8,211 nucleotides of DNA from Gammaproteobacteria bacterium RIFCSPHIGHO2_12_FULL_37_14 (GTDB taxonomy: Bacteria; Pseudomonadota; Gammaproteobacteria; DSM-16500). The stretch covers positions 1-8,211 of the forward strand of contig MGXV01000018.1 in the NCBI GenBank assembly GCA_001801485.1, read 5' to 3'. Shown in pieces: positions 5,172 through 8,211 of this stretch (positions are counted from its first letter, which is position 1; each line of letters starts with the position of its first letter). Made by a program: the position numbers and the translations under genes. Below the pieces are notes generated by a model that was given only the letters and a program-made list of their open reading frames with translations, was not told the DNA's origin and did no database searches.

Positions 5172-6128
5172 TCAAAATCCAAAACTAGGACCATCAAATC
5201 CTTTCGTTTTTTCTTGTGTCTGTTTCTGCTTTTCTTGCTCTAGTAACTTTTGCTTATTCAATTCTACCTCATAGTAGGGTTTGTACAGCTCATAACGATT
5301 TTCAGCTCTCAACCGATTAATTTCTACAATCATGTCCTGTTTTTGCTGATAGCGAACTGGATCACTTTCTTTGGCAAACCGCAGTGCCTTATTCATCATC
5401 GGCACATCTTGCAGATTAGTATCGTATTTTTTATTGTAATCCTCATTGGATAGACAACTCACCTCATTCGGAACCTCTACCTTTAGCCCTCTAATTTCAA
5501 GCACTTTGGTCGGTGCATAACGCTGTAAGCTGTCATTAATGAGTTCTTCAGTTTTTTGTCGGTACAACTGCAATTGTGCTTTGCCCATCCCTAATACATC
5601 GGCTGTTAATTTCTGAGCGCCCCCTTTCTCTGGCTGTTCAGGGTTATAACGCTTAAAAAACTGCTCAGGTGTTCGCTCTATTCCATCCACATGCCGTTCA
5701 CTATAAATCAGATGCAAATGGGGTTGTTCTTGACCACCTAGACTACCAACATGATGATGGATAGCACAGCTATAAGGATATTGATAACGGTCAGCAAACT
5801 CTTGAATAAACTGCTCTGCCAATTCGATACGTTGTTCCGATGTAAGCTCTTTTGGTAATGCCACCACCAAACTTGAACAGACTCGACCATTTTTGCGTTC
5901 ATACAGATCCGAGGCCTGCCAAAATTCTTCCGGATTCCCCTCGGCAAAGCTCGGCATATTACCTGAGCAAACAAACTCAAGTTGTTCATGAACATGATCT
6001 TTATGTTGTGCAAATTGTGCAGTTCGAGTGATGTAGTGAAAGCGCTCTTTGGCCGTTCTAGGCTTGTTATTTTTACCACCTTTTTGGGGCGGATTTTTAC
6101 TGTTGTGTTCAAGATTACAGAAGAACAT
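5172..6128 (-). CDS. mobA: MobA/MobL family relaxase (MOBQ-type)
   Basis: A 318-aa conjugative relaxase: it would nick the plasmid at oriT and carry the strand into a recipient with help from another conjugative system. The N-terminal region holds RFHYITRT, with Tyr32 the candidate nicking tyrosine. The metal-binding HUH part is IHHHVG (H124-H126) followed by QPHLHLIYSERHVDGIER (H137 and H139), matching the third relaxase motif of MobA/MobL proteins. The C-terminal half is charged and helical (ELNKQKLLEQEKQKQTQEK) without a primase domain, so this is the short form. The ATG at 6128 is used; the closest ribosome-binding-like sequence (TGAGGG) is rather far upstream. It is divergent from the accessory gene at 6479, with the probable oriT between. 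It is complete and unbroken. Relaxase identity is confident; the MOBQ class is inferred from motif pattern. Confidence 0.9.
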   Translation of the reverse strand: MFFCNLEHNSKNPPQKGGKNNKPRTAKERFHYITRTAQFAQHKDHVHEQLEFVCSGNMPSFAEGNPEEFWQASDLYERKNGRVCSSLVVALPKELTSEQRIELAEQFIQEFADRYQYPYSCAIHHHVGSLGGQEQPHLHLIYSERHVDGIERTPEQFFKRYNPEQPEKGGAQKLTADVLGMGKAQLQLYRQKTEELINDSLQRYAPTKVLEIRGLKVEVPNEVSCLSNEDYNKKYDTNLQDVPMMNKALRFAKESDPVRYQQKQDMIVEINRLRAENRYELYKPYYEVELNKQKLLEQEKQKQTQEKTKGFDGPSFGF

Positions 6129-6150
6129 ATTTGCGTCTAGCCCTCACGTT

Positions 6151-6209
6151 ATTTTTGATGTTGTAACGACACTTTTTTTGCAGCAACACACATTTTTGAT
6201 GTTGTAACG
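6151..6209. repeat. Pair of 18-bp direct repeats upstream of the relaxase gene
   Basis: ATTTTTGATGTTGTAACG occurs exactly at 6151-6168 and 6192-6209, 41 bases apart. A second repeated motif, TGCAGCAACA, is at 6179-6188 and 6243-6252. These sit immediately upstream of the relaxase start at 6128, a fitting place for binding of the relaxase or an accessory protein for autoregulation or oriT recognition. Confidence 0.75.
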
Positions 6210-6314
6210 GTAGATCGCTATTGCAGAAACAAATGTCAAAAATGCAGCAACAGTACTCTGATAGATACAAATCAATAACTTACGTCTCTAATGGCCTGCG
6301 GAGCACGAGGAGAA

Positions 6315-6366
6315 GTGTTTCTAATTCGATATAATTGCGTTAGTAATTATATCGAATTAGAAACAC
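6315..6366. repeat. Large perfect inverted repeat 1 (22-bp arms, 8-base loop)
   Basis: Arm 6315-6336 (starts GTGTTTCTAATTCG) is the exact reverse complement of arm 6345-6366, around the loop GCGTTAGT (6337-6344). No T-run follows, so a terminator is unlikely. In the mob intergenic region it may be the oriT hairpin recognised by the relaxase or a single-strand initiation site. Confidence 0.85.
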
Positions 6367-6377
6367 GGAAACGAGCT

Positions 6378-6419
6378 AATAAATTAAATAAAATGTTCCC
6401 ACATTTTATTTAATTTATT
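6378..6419. repeat. Large perfect inverted repeat 2 (19-bp arms, 4-base loop)
   Basis: Arm 6378-6396 (AATAAATTAAATAAAATGT) is the exact reverse complement of arm 6401-6419, around the loop TCCC. It begins only 11 bases after inverted repeat 1. It is almost wholly A+T in the stem and lies 60 bases before the accessory gene start. Confidence 0.85.
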
Positions 6420-6478
6420 CATGCCGCCATATGCTACTCTACTGATATCTGATTCATGTGTTTTTTGGGGTGCTGATC

Positions 6479-7234
6479 ATGGTGAAACGAGGTCGTCCTG
6501 CTAAAGTTTTATCAAATGAAGATCTGATTCAATTGCAGCAGTTTTTAGAAAAATTACCGTTCCTCACAGAAATTCAATCTCATGTTTTAAGTTCATTATT
6601 ATCTACAGAAAAATTTGATGAAGAGATATTCAAAAAGTTTAAAACTGTAGATCGCTATAGAGTGCTATATCAACAACGCCAAATCTTACTTGAACAGATC
6701 AAACTCAAAGCACATAACCAACAAAAACTAATGGACAATGAAGTTGAAATTTTAAGTTTGGCCCAACAAGATCAGGATCGAGACACCTGGTTTAGACTAG
6801 AGCGAGCCTTAGAGTCTTATCAAAAAATCCATAAGGCGGTTCTCAATGACCGTATACGCCTCGAAAATGAGCATAAACGCGAAGTTCTAAACAAATCGAG
6901 GAAAACCCTTACCGAAGCACAAATCAAGCGTAATGAGGAAAACAGACGCAAATATGAATTAGGTGGTGCAGTATTAGCAGCCTTTAAAAAATTGAATATT
7001 GATATTAGTTCGGAAACACCAGATCAAATCACCAATAGAATTGTCAATAACACTCAATTCGCATATAGCGTAAGAACAAGTAAAATATTTAAAGAGATTA
7101 CTGAACAGAACAACAATTTTTTTAAACGACAAAATTTATTTCTTGATGTTCTTGAAGGCCTATCAACTTGGGAAAGTAATCATAAGAAACTATCAACGAT
7201 AGAAATTGAAAAACACCAACATAAACATGAATAG
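6479..7234 (+). CDS. Putative mobilisation accessory protein (MobC/TraD-like)
   Basis: A 251-aa, highly charged, mostly helical protein. It opens with a basic, DNA-contacting tail, MVKRGRPAKV, resembling an AT-hook-like GRP motif, followed by long coiled-coil-like helices (about residues 60-150). Around residues 150-170 comes RRKYELGGAVLAAFKKLN, similar to the '...R..ELGGLV..A' stretch of small TraD/MobC-type mobilisation proteins. The ATG at 6479 is chosen because GGGGTG lies about 7 bases upstream; an ATG at 6458 in the same frame has no such site. It diverges from the relaxase gene with the oriT candidate between, which supports a relaxosome role: binding oriT and assisting nicking. The assignment is by motif and context, not by confident homology. 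Confidence 0.6.
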   Translation: MVKRGRPAKVLSNEDLIQLQQFLEKLPFLTEIQSHVLSSLLSTEKFDEEIFKKFKTVDRYRVLYQQRQILLEQIKLKAHNQQKLMDNEVEILSLAQQDQDRDTWFRLERALESYQKIHKAVLNDRIRLENEHKREVLNKSRKTLTEAQIKRNEENRRKYELGGAVLAAFKKLNIDISSETPDQITNRIVNNTQFAYSVRTSKIFKEITEQNNNFFKRQNLFLDVLEGLSTWESNHKKLSTIEIEKHQHKHE

Positions 7235-7265
7235 TCCTGATTATTTCAACTTAGAGTCCCCATAG

Positions 7266-7292
7266 TTGAGCGAGTGTCTACGAGCGGCTCAA
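7266..7292 (+). other. Hairpin TTGAGC/GCTCAA
   Basis: TTGAGC (about 7266-7271) pairs with GCTCAA (about 7287-7292). A wider pair, AGAGTC (about 7253-7258) with GACTCT (7310-7315), could enclose it, giving a nested fold. It lies directly after the accessory gene stop, without a T-run. Confidence 0.4.
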
Positions 7293-7323
7293 TCAAAATT
7301 CGCGCCTAGACTCTCTGAAAAAC

Positions 7324-7354
7324 CGCTTTTTAGGCTGTGAAGCCTAAATAAGCG
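7324..7354 (+). other. 13-bp hairpin with GTGA tetraloop and one bulge
   Basis: CGCTTTTTAGGCT (7324-7336) pairs with AGCCTAAATAAGCG (7341-7354), with a single bulged T at 7349 and the loop GTGA, a GNRA-type tetraloop if transcribed from the plus strand. Stable, and not followed by a T-run; it looks like a structural element of an RNA rather than a terminator. Confidence 0.5.
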
Positions 7355-7385
7355 TAAATCACATACAGAAAATTGAGCCTAGACC

Positions 7386-7527
7386 GAGCGTAGCGAGTAA
7401 AAAAGCTCTATGAGCAAAGCGAATTCCGAGTTGTTTTTGCTTTTTGCTAATTCACGGAAACTTTAACCAAAAAATTGCCCCGACGAATCGAGCGAAAGCG
7501 AGATTCAATAGAGTTTGAGCGTAGCGA
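7386..7527. repeat. Dispersed GAGCGNAGCGA-like repeats (four copies)
   Basis: GAGCGTAGCGA occurs at 7386-7396 and 7517-7527, with the variants GAGCAAAGCGA at 7412-7422 and GAGCGAAAGCGA at 7490-7501. All are in the same orientation within about 140 bases of non-coding DNA. Role unknown. Confidence 0.6.
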
Positions 7528-7545
7528 AAACCAAGGGCAATTTTT
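7470..7545 (+). terminator. Long-range inverted repeat with T-run, possible terminator
   Basis: AAAAATTGCCC (7470-7480) and GGGCAATTTTT (7535-7545) are perfect 11-bp complements enclosing 54 bases that contain two of the GAGCG-type repeats and a GAATC/GATTC inner pair. The right arm ends in five T on the plus strand. It could terminate a transcript from the mobilisation gene or close a structured RNA. Confidence 0.45.
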
Positions 7546-7570
7546 CATGATGTATGCTTTTAATTATTTT

Positions 7571-7590
7571 AAATGCTTTTAAATGCTTTT
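7571..7590. repeat. Tandem AAATGCTTTT repeat
   Basis: Two exact 10-base units at 7571-7580 and 7581-7590, with a related ATGCTTTTAA at 7554-7563. AT-rich spacer just upstream of the iteron array; may help duplex opening, but that is a guess. Confidence 0.6.
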
Positions 7591-7629
7591 AACCAGCCTG
7601 AAAGCCTTGATACGAAATGGTTTCAGAGT

Positions 7630-7737
7630 CCATTAAACTAGGTTTATCGATCCATTAAACTAGGTTTATCGACCCATTAAACTAGGTTTATCGACCTTTA
7701 AAGCTAGGTTTATCGACCTTAAAGCTAGGTTTATCGA
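7630..7737 (+). repeat. Iteron array of the replication origin (five copies)
   Basis: Five direct repeats share the core CTAGGTTTATCGA, at 7638-7650, 7660-7672, 7682-7694, 7704-7716 and 7725-7737, spaced 22, 22, 22 and 21 bases apart. The first three units begin CCATTAAA; the last two begin CCTTTAAAG and CCTTAAAG. Helical phasing of about two turns, and placement some 80 bases upstream of a Rep_3 gene, fit iterons bound by the initiator to start replication and limit copy number. The AT-rich stretch from 7738 to 7815 is the likely melting region. I see no convincing DnaA box. Confidence 0.92.
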
Positions 7738-7770
7738 CCTTAATAATTTAAATAGACACACTCATTTAAA

Positions 7771-7789
7771 TAGTCTATTTTACAGACTA
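7771..7789. promoter_or_regulatory. Inverted repeat in the repB leader, possible operator
   Basis: TAGTCT (7771-7776) and AGACTA (7784-7789) form a 6-bp inverted repeat 27 bases before the repB start. The GTCTA/TAGAC motif also occurs at 7752-7757 and in the palindrome after repB (636-660), so a common binding protein (RepB, or the RepA-like protein) is possible. No binding evidence exists in the sequence alone. Confidence 0.4.
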
Positions 7790-7815
7790 GTTTAATTAAA
7801 AATTTATTATTAGAA

Positions 7816-8211
7816 ATGAGTGAATTAGTCGTTAAAGATAATGCCTTAATTCAGGCTAGCTATACGTTAGATACCGTTGAACAGCGATTAATTCTTCTAG
7901 CTATTGCTGAAGCCAGACAAACAGGCCATGGGATAACAGAAAATAGTTTATTGGAAGTACATGCCAGTAGTTATATAAATACGTTCAATGTTGAAAAGCA
8001 TACTGCCTATACAGTCCTTAGAGATGCGTCAAAAAGCCTCTTTGATAGATATGTCACATACCATGACGTTAATCCTAAAACAGGTAAGGATCGTAGTTTC
8101 CATTGCCGTTGGGTTGATAAAATAGGTTATGAAGCTCAGTCAGGCATTGTCTTTTTAAGATTCACTCAAGATATCGTTCCTCTCATAACTAGGCTAGAAG
8201 AAAACTTTACT
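7816..8211 (+). CDS. repB: Replication initiator protein, Rep_3 family: 5' part (continues at position 1)
   Basis: This is the N-terminal part of the plasmid replication initiator, which binds the iterons just upstream (7630-7737) and opens the origin. The reading frame begins with ATG at 7816 (MSELVVKDNALIQASYTLD) and is still open at the window end. Because 8129-8211 repeats 1-83, the frame joins the one starting at position 3, giving a 309-aa protein ending at 617. That is a normal length for Rep_3 (RepM/RepB-like) initiators of small Acinetobacter plasmids. The opening (NALIQASYTLD...EQRLILLAI) is typical of the winged-helix WH1 domain of this family. The ribosome binding site is weak (AT-rich TTATTATTAGAA before ATG). 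A short inverted repeat, TAGTCT/AGACTA (7771-7776, 7784-7789), lies in the leader and may be an operator. Family assignment is from remembered sequence character; the join is directly visible. Confidence 0.93.
   Translation, partial: MSELVVKDNALIQASYTLDTVEQRLILLAIAEARQTGHGITENSLLEVHASSYINTFNVEKHTAYTVLRDASKSLFDRYVTYHDVNPKTGKDRSFHCRWVDKIGYEAQSGIVFLRFTQDIVPLITRLEENFT
8129..8211. repeat. Terminal overlap, copy 2 (same as 1-83)
   Basis: Exact second copy of positions 1-83, at the very end of the window. Merging the two copies makes the initiator gene continuous (7816-8128 followed by 1-617). Confidence 0.95.

Larger units (their letters stand above)
6129..6478. other. Probable oriT/mob control region
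   Basis: These 350 bases carry no gene and separate the divergent relaxase and accessory mobilisation genes, the standard position of oriT. They contain the 18-bp direct repeats (6151-6209), a locally GC-richer piece near 6294-6311, and two large perfect inverted repeats (6315-6366, 6378-6419). I cannot place the nick site: no clear match to the RSF1010-type core is seen. Confidence 0.6.
7235..7629. other. Non-coding structured region between the mob gene and the iterons
   Basis: No gene is apparent in these 395 bases. They hold four copies of a GAGCGNAGCGA-like motif, several hairpins (described separately), the directly repeated octamer GCCTAGAC (7304-7311, 7377-7384), and an AAATGCTTTT tandem repeat. 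The density of structure suggests a replication- or RNA-related function. Confidence 0.55.

Noticed and set aside
5250..5453. Plus-strand hydrophobic frame inside the relaxase gene
   Set aside because: Antisense to a clear relaxase coding sequence; no independent support.
5738..6112. Second minus-strand frame inside the relaxase gene
   Set aside because: Out of frame within mobA, with no recognisable domain or start signal.
6458..6478. Upstream start (6458) for the accessory mobilisation gene
   Set aside because: The ribosome binding site GGGGTG is placed for the ATG at 6479, and the extra residues MFFGVLI do not fit a basic N-terminal tail.
7630..7737. CRISPR array
   Set aside because: Units are directly adjacent with no spacers and sit upstream of a Rep_3 gene, so they are iterons.

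Overview
The window looks like a complete small circular plasmid of an Acinetobacter-type gammaproteobacterium. The host is inferred from the AT-rich composition, a Rep_3 initiator with iterons followed by a helix-turn-helix 'RepA' gene, XerC/XerD (pdif) sites, and passenger genes (TerC, YqhA) of the kind found on Acinetobacter plasmids. The last 83 bases (8129-8211) exactly repeat the first 83 (1-83). The real molecule is therefore most likely an 8128-bp circle, and the replication initiator gene is cut by the linearisation: it starts at 7816, runs off the end and finishes at 617.

Layout. (1) Replication: five 21-22 bp iterons (7630-7737), an AT-rich leader, repB (7816 through the join to 617), a perfect 12-1-12 palindrome (636-660), and a helix-turn-helix 'RepA' gene (696-1226). 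(2) A passenger block bounded by two pdif sites in opposite orientation (1378-1405 and 4314-4341). It holds a TerC-family membrane protein and a YqhA/UPF0114-like membrane protein on the minus strand, then a 113-bp MITE-like element with IS-type ends. That element cuts off a gene remnant, which is followed by a plus-strand orphan protein resembling BECR-fold nucleases. (3) A small XRE-type regulator (minus) and an unrecognised 86-aa gene (plus) diverge from a control region with an 18-bp perfect inverted repeat and three copies of TAAACACA/TGTGTTTA. (4) Mobilisation: a MobA/MobL-type relaxase (minus) and a probable accessory mobilisation protein (plus) diverge from a roughly 350-bp intergenic region. 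This region carries direct repeats and two large perfect hairpins and is the best oriT candidate. (5) A roughly 390-bp structured, non-coding stretch lies between the mobilisation gene and the iterons.

How it works together. Rep proteins and iterons would give theta replication and copy control, and the relaxase with its accessory protein would allow mobilisation by a helper conjugative element. The pdif sites would let host XerC/XerD shuffle the passenger block between plasmids. TerC proteins are linked to manganese/metal export, so the block may help in metal or pH stress. I see no partition genes and no classical toxin-antitoxin pair that I can name. The least explained parts are the BECR-like orphan, the XRE/86-aa pair with its operator, the large hairpins in the mobilisation region, and the structured non-coding region before the iterons.
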